Positions 15,839 through 24,612 of a DNA stretch of 33,191 nt are shown in pieces. Position 1 is the stretch's first letter; each line of letters starts with the position of its first letter. Under the pieces are notes generated by a model that saw only the letters and a list, made by a program, of their open reading frames with translations, ran no database searches and was not told the DNA's origin. The DNA is from Alphaproteobacteria bacterium. Its GTDB lineage: Bacteria; Pseudomonadota; Alphaproteobacteria; Micavibrionales; Micavibrionaceae. The stretch lies in contig JAGLKL010000001.1 of assembly GCA_023141075.1 (NCBI GenBank), forward strand, positions 1 to 33,191, written 5' to 3'. Position numbers and translations under genes: made by a program.

Positions 15839-17284
15839 GTGTTTATCTGGAGCAAACATAAAAAAGAGACAGGCGAGCAGGGCGATCAACGTAAACCCGG
15901 AGGGCGTACGTTCAGACGTTTCGTCAGTACGCTGCTTGTTATCTCGCTACTATTTGGTTCTGCTCTAACAGTAAAACCGGAACCTGTGTACGCGGCGTTG
16001 TGTATCCCTTGTGCAGGATGCACGCCAGGGGATTTAGTGCTTACACTGGCAGGGCTGGTTATCCTTAATCTTATATGGGAGCCCATCATCGTCGACGATA
16101 TTACTTATATCATTAACCTTGAATATGAATTTCTCAATGAGACCTTTTTTGAGGATTTTTGGATTAAAGCTATGGCCGAGCTAACAGAGTATTTGAGCGC
16201 TTATGGTCTATATCAGGCAGAAATGGTTGGTTCTTTTTTCGATGCTAAAAATCAGCTTGAAACCAGCCGCTTGATATTCAAACTACAGGCCGAAGCGCAT
16301 AGAGACTATCATCCAAGCGACGATTTTTGCTGGATCGGAACCAATGCCAGAAGCCTCGCATCGTCAGAAAGCCTGTCACGTTTGAATATGTTAGCTATGT
16401 CAAAAATAGCTATGGATCGTCAGTTAGGTAAGCAAAACACGTCTTCCGGACATGATGATATCGGCGACCCGACAGGCCGTTGGCACCAATTCGTTGATAC
16501 ATTCTGTGATGAAAAAGACAATGCTTGGGATGAACCTGATTCCGGGCTGGAGCGTGCTTGTGATCATGACGGTAGCGGAGTCGGTGTGATTCTGGGTGCC
16601 AATGACCGCTCAAAGGTTAACATAGATCTGGATTATACCCGGTTAATAGAAATCCCGCGCACTCTGGAGATCAATTTTACGGATGCGACCATTCCGCCGG
16701 CAGTACCTGTTCCGTCCACGCTTGACGAAGAAGCCATACTGGCGATGTCTTCAAACCTGTATGGGAACGTAATATCTTCACGAACGATCAATTATGACAA
16801 AATGCATGACTATACAGCCGCCCGCAGTTTGTATCTGGATCAGCGTGCTGTCACGACCAGACGCGGCATAGCCCAAAACAGTTTTAATGCGATTGTGTCA
16901 ATGAAATCATCTGGCACAAGCAGTGCGACTACGGGCGCGGACACAGCCTCTTTTATGGCAGCAATATTACAGGAGCTTATGCCGGTCGGTACTCCGGATG
17001 ATGAGATTTTCGAGGTTCTTGGCGAAAACCCAAGCTATTATGCACAATTGGAAATGCTCTCCAAAAAAATATACGAAAACCCGAAATTCTTCGCAAAATT
17101 GTATGATACACCAGCGAACGTAGCACGTAAGGGAGTAGCAATGAAAGCAATCGAGCTTATGATCGATAGAGCTTTATTTGAAAGTGAGCTGCGTCAGGAG
17201 ATGTTGCTTTCTGTTATGTTGTCTACGGAGCTGGATCAGAAATTCCGTCGTGTTAACAAAGGCATGACAGGGAAGGATGATTAG
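15839..17284 (+). CDS. Exported Cys-rich paralogue 2 of 5, unknown family
   Basis: GTG start with AGTAGGA 8 nt upstream; 481 residues. The signal segment (about 28-45) ends PVYA, followed by ALCIPCAGC (Cys55, 58, 61), an N-terminal Cys cluster in the same place as in paralogue 1. It keeps the same order of landmarks: FFDAKNQLETSR, AEAHRDYHPSDDFC, GTNARSLASSE, FCDEKDN, ACDHDGSG, DYTRLIEIPRTLEINF, DEEAILAMSSNLYG, NPSYYAQLEMLSKKIYENP and NVARKGVAMKAIELM. Of the five it is closest to paralogue 1, from shared ...DRALFESELRQEM-like and CDH.GSG sequences. A hydrophobic stretch after the Cys cluster (about 66-85) might form a second membrane contact. It is 100 bp after paralogue 1 and 2 bp before paralogue 3. 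Confidence 0.9.
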   Translation: MFIWSKHKKETGEQGDQRKPGGRTFRRFVSTLLVISLLFGSALTVKPEPVYAALCIPCAGCTPGDLVLTLAGLVILNLIWEPIIVDDITYIINLEYEFLNETFFEDFWIKAMAELTEYLSAYGLYQAEMVGSFFDAKNQLETSRLIFKLQAEAHRDYHPSDDFCWIGTNARSLASSESLSRLNMLAMSKIAMDRQLGKQNTSSGHDDIGDPTGRWHQFVDTFCDEKDNAWDEPDSGLERACDHDGSGVGVILGANDRSKVNIDLDYTRLIEIPRTLEINFTDATIPPAVPVPSTLDEEAILAMSSNLYGNVISSRTINYDKMHDYTAARSLYLDQRAVTTRRGIAQNSFNAIVSMKSSGTSSATTGADTASFMAAILQELMPVGTPDDEIFEVLGENPSYYAQLEMLSKKIYENPKFFAKLYDTPANVARKGVAMKAIELMIDRALFESELRQEMLLSVMLSTELDQKFRRVNKGMTGKDD

Positions 17285-17286
17285 CA

Positions 17287-18780
17287 ATGAGAAAGCCTAT
17301 GAACAGGGATACAGCCAAAGAAGCCTCATTGTTTAGCAATGCTAAGGCAAGAATTGCGTGGGAGGGGAGAATTCTTGCCGGGAGGGTTATATGGTTACTG
17401 CACCCGGTTTTGATATGTTGTCTGGTATTTTCTTTGGCCTTTATTATGCCGCGTCAGGCCAAGGCGTGTGTGCCTTGTGTAACGTGGCTCGGGATGTGGG
17501 ACAACGCGCTGTTATGGGACAAAACGGAAGATGTGCTTGATGAACACATTAATGATGAGTTCATGGAGCTTGAGCAATATATTTTAGGACATATATGGAT
17601 GAACACTGTTTTACCGGCAATGATGTTGTCCACTGAACAGCTTTCAGCGGTTGCAATACAGCAGGCAATGGCCATCGGTATGTTTCTTGATGCGGAGATA
17701 CAACTGGGGTCGCAAAGATTATTGCAGGAAATTCAGGCACAAACCTACAAAGATTTCCAACCAAGTCTTGGTATGTGTGAATTTGGCTCTTTATCAAAAG
17801 GTCTGGCTAACGCCGATATTCATGGAGATACATATGCTGTCATTTTCAGCGAGCGTTCTCAGGATCGCCAACTGGGTAAAGGAGACACGGCAGGGACATA
17901 TGGTCATGATCTGGATCAGAACAATCGTATTGTGCATTTCAAACAGCTGTTCTGTAACCAGAAAGACAGAGATGCCGCACTGGAAACTGTCTGCGCTAAT
18001 GTCACAGCGTGGGACAATGATGCTGACTTTAATGCCGCTGCGCGCAAACGCATGAACATGGACATTGATTATTACACACTTGTTGATAAGCCATGGACTC
18101 TCAAGATCGACTTTTCGAATCAGGAAATTCTAGACATAGCTGCAATCCCGGAAATACATAATGAGGATGAAGAGCATATTCTGGCCATGGTCGCTAATTT
18201 GTTCGGCCACGTTACGTTTGCACGACCCCCGGCAAAGCTCCTGGCCAATAAACCGGATAAAAAAGACTTGAACATTATGCAAGAACTATATCAGGATATG
18301 CGTGCAGTTGTTGCAAAACGCTCTGTCGCAGAAAACAGTTTGTTTTCTATTGCGTCCATGAAGGCTCAATCACCGCGCGTACTTGACAAATATGTCAGTG
18401 GCCCGGCCACGACTGACAGGATCCAGACAAGCGCAAGGCTTTATATGGAGAACATTTTGATAGGACTAGGTGTTCCCGTTACTGAGCTGTTATTGTTGAT
18501 GGACGAAAATCCCAGCTATTACGCCCAGATGGAAATATTGACGAAAAAGATATATCAGAACCCGAATTTCTTCACTAATCTTTATGATACACCGGCGAAC
18601 GTGGAGCGGAAAACAGTGGCTTTGCAGGCCATTAAACTTATGCAAAAATTTGATATGCTCAAAAGTCATTTGCGCGGTGAAGCCAATGTCTCGATATTAC
18701 TGGAAATGGCTGTAGAGGAATTACAAAGAGAAGTGGAAGATGAAATTCAGGCTATAAGTAAAAATGAAACCAACCAATAA
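17287..18780 (+). CDS. Exported Cys-rich paralogue 3 of 5, unknown family
   Basis: ATG two bases after the previous stop, with GGAAGGA inside the preceding gene, so translation is probably coupled; 497 residues. The hydrophobic signal segment (about 36-54) ends QAKA before CVPC (Cys61, Cys64). The landmark block is AIGMFLDAEIQLGSQR, then YKDFQPSLGMCEFGS: the otherwise common AHKDY/AHRDY His is replaced (QTYKDF). FCNQKD and VCAN correspond to the other conserved Cys sites. The DIDYYTLVDKPWTLKIDF block, NPSYYAQMEILTKKIYQNP and NVERKTVALQAIKLM follow. The C-terminal MQKFDMLKSHLRGE groups it with paralogue 4. It carries an insertion of about 25 residues (SPRVLDKYVSGPATTD region) before the C-terminal domain. 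Confidence 0.9.
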   Translation: MRKPMNRDTAKEASLFSNAKARIAWEGRILAGRVIWLLHPVLICCLVFSLAFIMPRQAKACVPCVTWLGMWDNALLWDKTEDVLDEHINDEFMELEQYILGHIWMNTVLPAMMLSTEQLSAVAIQQAMAIGMFLDAEIQLGSQRLLQEIQAQTYKDFQPSLGMCEFGSLSKGLANADIHGDTYAVIFSERSQDRQLGKGDTAGTYGHDLDQNNRIVHFKQLFCNQKDRDAALETVCANVTAWDNDADFNAAARKRMNMDIDYYTLVDKPWTLKIDFSNQEILDIAAIPEIHNEDEEHILAMVANLFGHVTFARPPAKLLANKPDKKDLNIMQELYQDMRAVVAKRSVAENSLFSIASMKAQSPRVLDKYVSGPATTDRIQTSARLYMENILIGLGVPVTELLLLMDENPSYYAQMEILTKKIYQNPNFFTNLYDTPANVERKTVALQAIKLMQKFDMLKSHLRGEANVSILLEMAVEELQREVEDEIQAISKNETNQ

Positions 18781-18815
18781 GGCTGAACAAGAAAGTCACA
18801 AGGCTGTTAGGAACT

Positions 18816-20177
18816 ATGGGTAAACTGTTTGATAAAATGCGATATGCGAAAACCTTAAAGATCATATTGATTTTTATGATCTTTATGGGATCTGTCGTTA
18901 CCGGCATTATCGTTAATCCACCGTCGACACAAGCAGCCTGCTGTCACTGTCCTGATTGCGAGCAGCCTTCCTTCGATGAAGACCTCGATAACTGGCCCCA
19001 TACGGAATTTATGATTACCATCTATATCTGGATGCAGCTTTTATTTCACCAGATGATATGGTTTGACCTTGTATACTGGCAACAACATATGCTGCCCATG
19101 TTTATGCATATTGGTAACCATTTGGCCGGTGTGGGCGCACTTCAAGTCATGATTATTGGACAATTTATCGACGCCCAGCAACACCTTGAAGCGCAGCGTG
19201 ATTTACAAATTATGCATGCACGGGCTCATAAAGATTATCACGCTAGTACAGGCATGTGCGAATTTGCTACACGTATCCAGAGTTTGGCGGCCAGCGAAAG
19301 AAAAGGCGAGGCAAATGCACTTATTTTAAGTGAACGTTCAACAGATCGGCTTTTGGGAAATGTTGATACCGGTGCATGGAGTGGTACAAAAGGAGATGTC
19401 ACAATTCGCCTTGAATTATACCAAAGAGAATTCTGCAATAGTTTTGATAACAATAACAGTTTGTCTGCAATGTGCTCCTCAGGACTGACGCCGCCACTTA
19501 CGGGAGCAAAAAAAGAGCGCCTCAATAAAGATATTGACTATCAAAGAGCCATTGAAGATCCTTGGACCATCGGATTTGATTTAACCGGGGGCGGTGTGCC
19601 GTCACACGGGGATGAGGGAGTGGCTTTAATGGCGAATAACCTTTATGGATATGAATCATTTTCGCGCGTGGATCAGGTGTCTTTGCTTAATTCTCCAGAT
19701 GATGAGACTACGAATGCACAGCAGGCTTATTTAGACCTGCGAGCCATCGTTGCAAAAACCAAAGTCGCGGAAAACAGCTTTAACGCTCTTATGGCGATGA
19801 AAGGGGAAGGAACGGCAGGGTCTCGTGATTATTTGGAATCATATCTGAAAGAGTTGGGCGTTTCCCCAGCTTATGTAACAAAGTATATTGGTGCAAACCC
19901 TAGCTATAACGCACAGATGGAAGTACTGACCAAGAAAGCTTACCAAAACCCGCTCTTTTATACGAATTTATACGGTAAACCGGCAAACGTGGAACGTAAA
20001 GGTGTTGCCATGCAAGCGATTGGACTGATTCAAAAGTTTGATTTGCTCAAAAGCTATTTACGCACCGAAGCGTCGATGTCAGTGCTTTTGGAATTATCGG
20101 TATTTAATCTGCAGCGTCAGGTCGAAGCAAATATCCACTCCTTTGATGAGCAGAGTATGGTGTTAAAACAGAATTGA
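18816..20177 (+). CDS. Exported Cys-rich paralogue 4 of 5, unknown family
   Basis: The shortest member, 453 residues, with ATG at 18816 and TTAGGA 4-5 nt upstream. The signal segment (about 15-33) ends STQA before ACCHCPDC (Cys42, 43, 45, 48), the densest Cys cluster of the five. It is followed by an unusually Trp/Met-rich stretch (about 60-105) that may insert in a membrane or pack as an aromatic core. Conserved landmarks: IGQFIDAQQHLEAQR, AHKDYHASTGMCEFAT, FCNSFDN, MCSSG, DIDYQRAIEDPWTIGFDL, ALMANNLYG, NPSYNAQMEVLTKKAYQNP and NVERKGVAMQAIGLI. It lies 35 bp after paralogue 3 and 21 bp before paralogue 5, consistent with one operon. Confidence 0.9.
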   Translation: MGKLFDKMRYAKTLKIILIFMIFMGSVVTGIIVNPPSTQAACCHCPDCEQPSFDEDLDNWPHTEFMITIYIWMQLLFHQMIWFDLVYWQQHMLPMFMHIGNHLAGVGALQVMIIGQFIDAQQHLEAQRDLQIMHARAHKDYHASTGMCEFATRIQSLAASERKGEANALILSERSTDRLLGNVDTGAWSGTKGDVTIRLELYQREFCNSFDNNNSLSAMCSSGLTPPLTGAKKERLNKDIDYQRAIEDPWTIGFDLTGGGVPSHGDEGVALMANNLYGYESFSRVDQVSLLNSPDDETTNAQQAYLDLRAIVAKTKVAENSFNALMAMKGEGTAGSRDYLESYLKELGVSPAYVTKYIGANPSYNAQMEVLTKKAYQNPLFYTNLYGKPANVERKGVAMQAIGLIQKFDLLKSYLRTEASMSVLLELSVFNLQRQVEANIHSFDEQSMVLKQN

Positions 20178-20198
20178 TGAGAAAACGAGGTATTTATT

Positions 20199-22103
20199 GT
20201 GCACTTAGTTAAGTCAGCAAAACCGGTATTCATAGTTATAGCTATCGTTTTAACGCTGGCCATGCTGTTTGGCGTTCTAACTTTAGGAAAAACGGGAAAT
20301 ATTTTTAAACCTCATAACAATGTTGCCAAGGTTACGTTGCGTAACTTCACTCCCGGAGCACAGGTAGATTACCGTATTTTATCGAGTGCCGGGGTTATTG
20401 CGGAAGAACAGACACAAGTTGATAAGCAAGGAACCTTGTCTCTTCCCATTGATAAAAATGTATTCGCAAAAAATAAGGGCAAAGAAGGAATAATCAAATA
20501 TGAGCTAAATGTTGAAAAACCCGAAATCCTGCAAAAGGGAAAACAAAAAGCCACAGCACTGGAAGAAAGTTCTAAGCCCGATCCTGCGGAACTGCTGAAC
20601 CTCATGCTTGCCCTTAACCCACGTGATGGCGAGATAGATGTTTCGATAAAAGGGCTGGGAGAATTTACGAGCGTCATATCAAAGAAAAATAATCAGGAAC
20701 AACAGCAACTAAGTGCTGACTGGGGCGGAATTTTTAAAACAACCTTGGGCGATTCGAAGGATCAGGGACAAATAAATCCCGATGAGTACAACAAACTGCA
20801 ACTTGTTTTCCAAGGCGCGGGCATACAAAGTGATCTACCGCTTGACTCGACGGGTATGCCTTTGGTCGAGGTGTTTGCACTAACCGGTGCAATTCTTGGT
20901 ATCGCTGGCAGAGACAAGCAAACGGCACAATGGGGCAGCCCGTTTTCTATGATGACCGAAGAGTTTTCGGCAGTTATGGTGCAGCAAACTACAATGATCG
21001 GGATGTTTATTGATGCAAGTGTACAACTGGAAACTCAGCGCAAATTACAAGAACTTCAGGCCAGAGCACATAAAGATTACCATCCCAGCGAGCAAATGTG
21101 CCGCATCGGATCTTACGTGCGCAGTGTTGCCCTCGCCGAAAGTAAGGTAGAATTGGAAAAAACAGCCTTAAACAAATATCTAATTAATCAGTATATGGGT
21201 GTTGTCCATTCATCCACAGCAGGGGGGCCGGATGTTTACGAACCGTTAAAAATACAAAATTATATTGACGATTACTGTCACACTGTAGATAACGGTTCGG
21301 CAATTGAGGCAATATGTGATGCAGTAATTGGTGGGACGACGGCTGCTACATTAGAGCGCATTAACAAAGACATTGATTATACACGCGCAGTGGAAACCAG
21401 GCTGACACTGGACATTAATTTTACGGACGGCATATTGGAGAATGACGAGGAAGACGTTCTTGCTATGGCGCGTTACCTATATTTTCCTACGACATTTAAT
21501 GCCCCCAAACCCGGGGCGCTGACAAAAGACCTCCGTCCTCATTATGAGTCGCGTAGCTTTGCCGCGCAAATGGGCGTAGCTCACAACTCTTTCATCAATA
21601 TCATTGGGATGAAAGCTTCTGCCCCGGAAGGACAGCCGACCACCACCACAGGTGTAGCGCCACCGGCTGCACCATTTGGGACAGGCCCTGCAAATAATAC
21701 GCCGTTTCTCACAACGCGACCGGTGCCTACAGTTTATGCAGAAGATTCAGGATGGGCATATATGAAGGCCATGCTACGCGATGAATTTGGTTTGGCTACA
21801 GTAGATATCGATAAAATACTGGGCGAGCGTCCAAGCTATTACGCACAAATGGAGGTTCTTACCAAAAAGATATATCAGAACCCGAATTTCTATGTCAATT
21901 TGTACGATAAACCAACCAATGTTAAACGAATCGGTGCAGCAATGGATGCTATTTTGCTTATGAATCAACGTGACCGCTTTGAGTCATTGCTACGCCGGGA
22001 AATGCTTACCGCAACATTGATCGAAAACACTCTTTATGACAAAGTTTCTGAAATCAACTCAGGTCTGCTTGAAGAAATGCAGCGTTCCCAAATTAGACAG
22101 TAA
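20199..22103 (+). CDS. Membrane-anchored paralogue 5 of 5 with extra N-terminal domain
   Basis: GTG start with CGAGG 8 nt upstream; 634 residues, the largest member. An N-terminal TM/signal-anchor helix (about 9-29, no A-X-A site and no Cys cluster) is followed by about 215 residues not found in the other four, including a beta-rich-looking segment (VAKVTLRNFTPGAQVDYRI) and a Gln/Lys-rich region. The family domain begins only near residue 250: MIGMFIDASVQLETQR, AHKDYHPSEQMCRIGS, YCHTVDN, ICDA, DIDYTRAVETRLTLDINF, DEEDVLAMARYLY, then a Pro/Thr-rich insertion (about 470-510), PSYYAQMEVLTKKIYQNP and NVKRIGAAMDAILLM. It ends 13 bp from the convergent TcpQ-like gene, leaving no room for a terminator. 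Its build suggests an inner-membrane anchor for an assembly of the family. Confidence 0.9.
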   Translation: MHLVKSAKPVFIVIAIVLTLAMLFGVLTLGKTGNIFKPHNNVAKVTLRNFTPGAQVDYRILSSAGVIAEEQTQVDKQGTLSLPIDKNVFAKNKGKEGIIKYELNVEKPEILQKGKQKATALEESSKPDPAELLNLMLALNPRDGEIDVSIKGLGEFTSVISKKNNQEQQQLSADWGGIFKTTLGDSKDQGQINPDEYNKLQLVFQGAGIQSDLPLDSTGMPLVEVFALTGAILGIAGRDKQTAQWGSPFSMMTEEFSAVMVQQTTMIGMFIDASVQLETQRKLQELQARAHKDYHPSEQMCRIGSYVRSVALAESKVELEKTALNKYLINQYMGVVHSSTAGGPDVYEPLKIQNYIDDYCHTVDNGSAIEAICDAVIGGTTAATLERINKDIDYTRAVETRLTLDINFTDGILENDEEDVLAMARYLYFPTTFNAPKPGALTKDLRPHYESRSFAAQMGVAHNSFINIIGMKASAPEGQPTTTTGVAPPAAPFGTGPANNTPFLTTRPVPTVYAEDSGWAYMKAMLRDEFGLATVDIDKILGERPSYYAQMEVLTKKIYQNPNFYVNLYDKPTNVKRIGAAMDAILLMNQRDRFESLLRREMLTATLIENTLYDKVSEINSGLLEEMQRSQIRQ

Positions 22104-22116
22104 AGCGCTATTTTAT

Positions 22117-23754
22117 CTAGTCTTCTTCTTTTTGCACAGAGAGGCCATAAGGCGTCTCGCTTAGTACATATTCCGGAGCGCGTTTCAGCCCTTTCTTAAA
22201 CAAGATATCAACAGCATTTTTATACGTTCCGCTAATAAAGACATCATAATCGAGGGCATATTCTTTTGTTGCTTTCCAAGCCAAGGGCACGCGTTCTTTT
22301 GCACTCCACTCTTCGATTATCGTCTGCAAGCCGGATTTGCTTTTGGCTTGCCAGATACGGATTTTGTTACTCGGCTTTTCGAGGTAATGAGAGACTTGCT
22401 CCGGCGCTTCTACCACATCTTCTTTAGACACATCAGAAGAAATAGTGATTTGATCCTCGGCATTGCCCATAGAAGAATAATCCGGGATAATTTCGTTTAC
22501 TTGCGAAACGGAGGCTTCCTCTTCCTCAACTAAAGGGACGGAAAGCGGAGCGCTGGTGGCCTCTCCGTCGCTTACCGTTTTCATAGCGGAATCCTTAGAA
22601 TCAGACAGCACTATCTCATCCGTAGCACTTTTTTCAAATGGATTAGCCTCTTCCGGTTTCATCAAATCATCAACCAAAGCAGAAACTGTATTATCATTAT
22701 CTGCTATTTCACTGCCGGTAGCTGTTTTGTCGAGGACAACAGAATTGGTTGTTGTGGGAGCAGAAAGAATACTTTCGCTGCTCACTATTACTTCCGGCAT
22801 TTCTTCTGCATCGATAATTTCCTCAATAAAAAAAGCCTCTCCTTCTATCGAAGGGGTCTTTTCCTCAAGAGCGGCGCTCATAGCCTGTTCAGGCGAAACG
22901 GCAAGTTCTCTCGCGCCGTCTTCTCCAAGCTCTGCTACGGCAAGTTTTTTTATAGGCTCCGAAAATTCATTTTTTTTTTGCGCCGCCTGAGGGGCAGCGG
23001 CTTGTTCAGAATTTTCAGTGTCAGTCTTCAGGACTACCTTTTTATCATGTATGACGGCCTTTATCCCAAGCGGCGAAAGCGCATCATTTAGAACCTCATT
23101 CCACGGTTTTCCGCCCTCCCATGATACACGAGCCCCAAGATTGACACTGTCACTGAAAGAATAGGCATACTTCGCCGGAACAATCTGGCTAAGCGCCAAG
23201 GCCAAAGGTATTTTCATACCAAAGCCTTCTATAACCTCATAAGAAACACCTACACTGACCGGCGGCGAATGCATTTGTACATCAACCTGCCGGTCTTCTT
23301 CCTCAGATGCTGATCCATCATCTTTCACCGATCCATCATCTTTCAGAGGATAGGGGTCAAGGACAAGAGAGCCGACTTTGTTTTGAGGCGCTTCGGTCTC
23401 AACAGCCTCTTCTTTCTTATCTGAGAAATTGATTGTTTTGATTTCGACAGATTTTTCACCATCCCGGTCTGTATCTTGCTCAAGTATTTTAACCTCAATG
23501 GGAGGTTCATCCTCAAAAACAATTTCTTCAAGCCGGATGTCATAATATTCCGGCAACGCACTATCGAGAGCCACGTCCGAAGACATGGCCTCATCATCAA
23601 CTATGAAAACATCCGGACCCGCATCTTCCACATAATCGGGCTCGTCAGGCGGCGTCCATTTAAACTCCGCATGTGCCGGGTTGTTTGTAAATGTACCAAA
23701 AGCAAAAATTGAAATACATGTCGAAAGAAGTAAGCGGTTATATTTTGAACACAT
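22117..23754 (-). CDS. Secreted protein with two TcpQ/PilL-like domains
   Basis: The ATG at 23754 is chosen over an upstream ATG (23835) because it gives a clean signal peptide (LLLSTCISIFAFG...PAHA, cleavage near residue 29) and has AGGGA about 10 nt ahead; 545 residues. An acidic linker follows, then a first domain (about 170-245: PLALALSQIVPAKYAY, ARVSWEGGKPWNEVLNDAL, GIKAVIHDKKVVL), a long acidic Ser/Glu-rich linker, and a second at the end (about 463-540: IRIWQAKSKSGLQTIIEEWS, LDYDVFISGTYKNAVDIL). Both look like the TcpQ/PilL C-terminal type, small domains related to the secretin N-domain fold that DotD also has. A role at the outer-membrane ring beside DotC/D/H is inferred. It lies 203 bp after icmT on the same strand. 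Confidence 0.85.
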   Translation of the reverse strand: MCSKYNRLLLSTCISIFAFGTFTNNPAHAEFKWTPPDEPDYVEDAGPDVFIVDDEAMSSDVALDSALPEYYDIRLEEIVFEDEPPIEVKILEQDTDRDGEKSVEIKTINFSDKKEEAVETEAPQNKVGSLVLDPYPLKDDGSVKDDGSASEEEDRQVDVQMHSPPVSVGVSYEVIEGFGMKIPLALALSQIVPAKYAYSFSDSVNLGARVSWEGGKPWNEVLNDALSPLGIKAVIHDKKVVLKTDTENSEQAAAPQAAQKKNEFSEPIKKLAVAELGEDGARELAVSPEQAMSAALEEKTPSIEGEAFFIEEIIDAEEMPEVIVSSESILSAPTTTNSVVLDKTATGSEIADNDNTVSALVDDLMKPEEANPFEKSATDEIVLSDSKDSAMKTVSDGEATSAPLSVPLVEEEEASVSQVNEIIPDYSSMGNAEDQITISSDVSKEDVVEAPEQVSHYLEKPSNKIRIWQAKSKSGLQTIIEEWSAKERVPLAWKATKEYALDYDVFISGTYKNAVDILFKKGLKRAPEYVLSETPYGLSVQKEED

Positions 23755-23810
23755 TTTATCTAATTCCCTAACGGAGTGACAATGCGCACAGCATTCCCAA
23801 GAAAACCATA

Positions 23811-23824
23811 TGCCTCGTGAGGCA
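23811..23824. other. TGCCTC-GT-GAGGCA inverted repeat
   Basis: A perfect 6-bp inverted repeat between icmT and the TcpQ-like gene. In the icmT direction it is followed by only a short T run, so termination would be weak at best. Confidence 0.25.
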
Positions 23825-23956
23825 CAACCAGCCATAGAAGGATATCTTTGTACAAGGCATAATTCAAGAGTTAAGTCATTTTATGACGCTATGTTAAGGC
23901 CATGCGCACTTATTTTCATGCTGGAGAGCTGTAAAATTCGAAAAAGCAGCCCTGTT

Positions 23957-24259
23957 TTATTGTCCGTAATCGACAAATTCATGCAATCTAAAGCCAATGG
24001 TGCTCGGACGGGAACTCCCGATGAGCCAGCAACGAAGTGCCCTTATAGCGGAAGGGAAGGTCAGACCTTTATTTTCAAGAAAATTAAAAACGTAGAAAAC
24101 CATAATGGAGAGAATAATGGTCGACCATCTAAGATATAAAAGCCACACGGGAATCAGGAAAGCCACGCGTGCATCAAAACTCATAAACCGGATGGTACGC
24201 ATGGTATCACGCCAGTGCCAGTTCAGTTTGGCTTCAATGTTTTCAATTTCTTTAACCAT
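23957..24259 (-). CDS. icmT: IcmT/TraK-like small membrane protein
   Basis: 100 residues against 86 in Legionella IcmT. The match covers nearly the whole length: HWRDTMRTIRFMSFDAR, then a hydrophobic hairpin (about 32-60, VAFLIPVWLLYLRW and STIILSIMVFYVFNFLE), then NKGLTFPSAIRALRCWLIG and the SRPSTIGFR tail. The WRD...R.FG.DAR start and the E.KG.....A.R.LR segment are the family signature as I know it. IcmT is required for pore formation and egress in Legionella and has the IncI counterpart TraK, which lies after traI-traJ (dotC-dotB). Here too it follows dotC-dotB, but separated by a 392-bp gap with an inserted element. GAGGTAA lies 11 nt before the ATG. Confidence 0.9.
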   Translation of the reverse strand: MVKEIENIEAKLNWHWRDTMRTIRFMSFDARVAFLIPVWLLYLRWSTIILSIMVFYVFNFLENKGLTFPSAIRALRCWLIGSSRPSTIGFRLHEFVDYGQ

Positions 24260-24391
24260 AAATCTTTATTACCTCAAAGCTTTGTTTTTACACCGCCTAA
24301 GGGCAGTATAATGCTGTAATTGTTAATGAAGCGTTAACAATTAATACAATCGGTTCTTAAGAATATCAAGGAAAGAAAAAAGATTAGGTAG

Positions 24392-24583
24392 TGTAGTCAC
24401 GTATTACGTACAATTCTTTTTCATTTTACAGAAAAAGAATCAATTTTCTGGCACGCAGGACATGGCACAGCATATTCAAGAGTCAAAAAAGATAATAATT
24501 TGCCTAGCGCAGAATGGATAAAAGCTGTGAGTTTAGACCCTGAGCATAGCCGTAGCTACGGTGATAAAATTATGCGAAGATAA
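24392..24583 (+). pseudogene. Start-less 63-codon frame inside the element
   Basis: Open from just after a TAG to a TAA, with no usable start before its middle. It reads protein-like: HFTEKESIFWHAGHGTAYSR, then KKDNNLPSAEWIKAVSLDPE and RSYGDKIMRR. It may be the tail of a decayed gene captured by the element. I do not recognise the family. Confidence 0.2.
24524..24545 (+). repeat. 22-bp near-palindrome, copy C
   Basis: Core GAGTTTAGACCC with the GCT...AGC outer pairs kept. It lies inside the MITE-like element, between dotB and icmT. Confidence 0.5.
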
Positions 24584-24612
24584 TCAAGAAAATTCCTCAA
24601 GCAAAATGTATT

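Noticed and set aside
22101..22130. Bidirectional terminator between paralogue 5 and the TcpQ-like gene
   Set aside because: Only 13 bp separate the stop codons and no hairpin with T runs is present.
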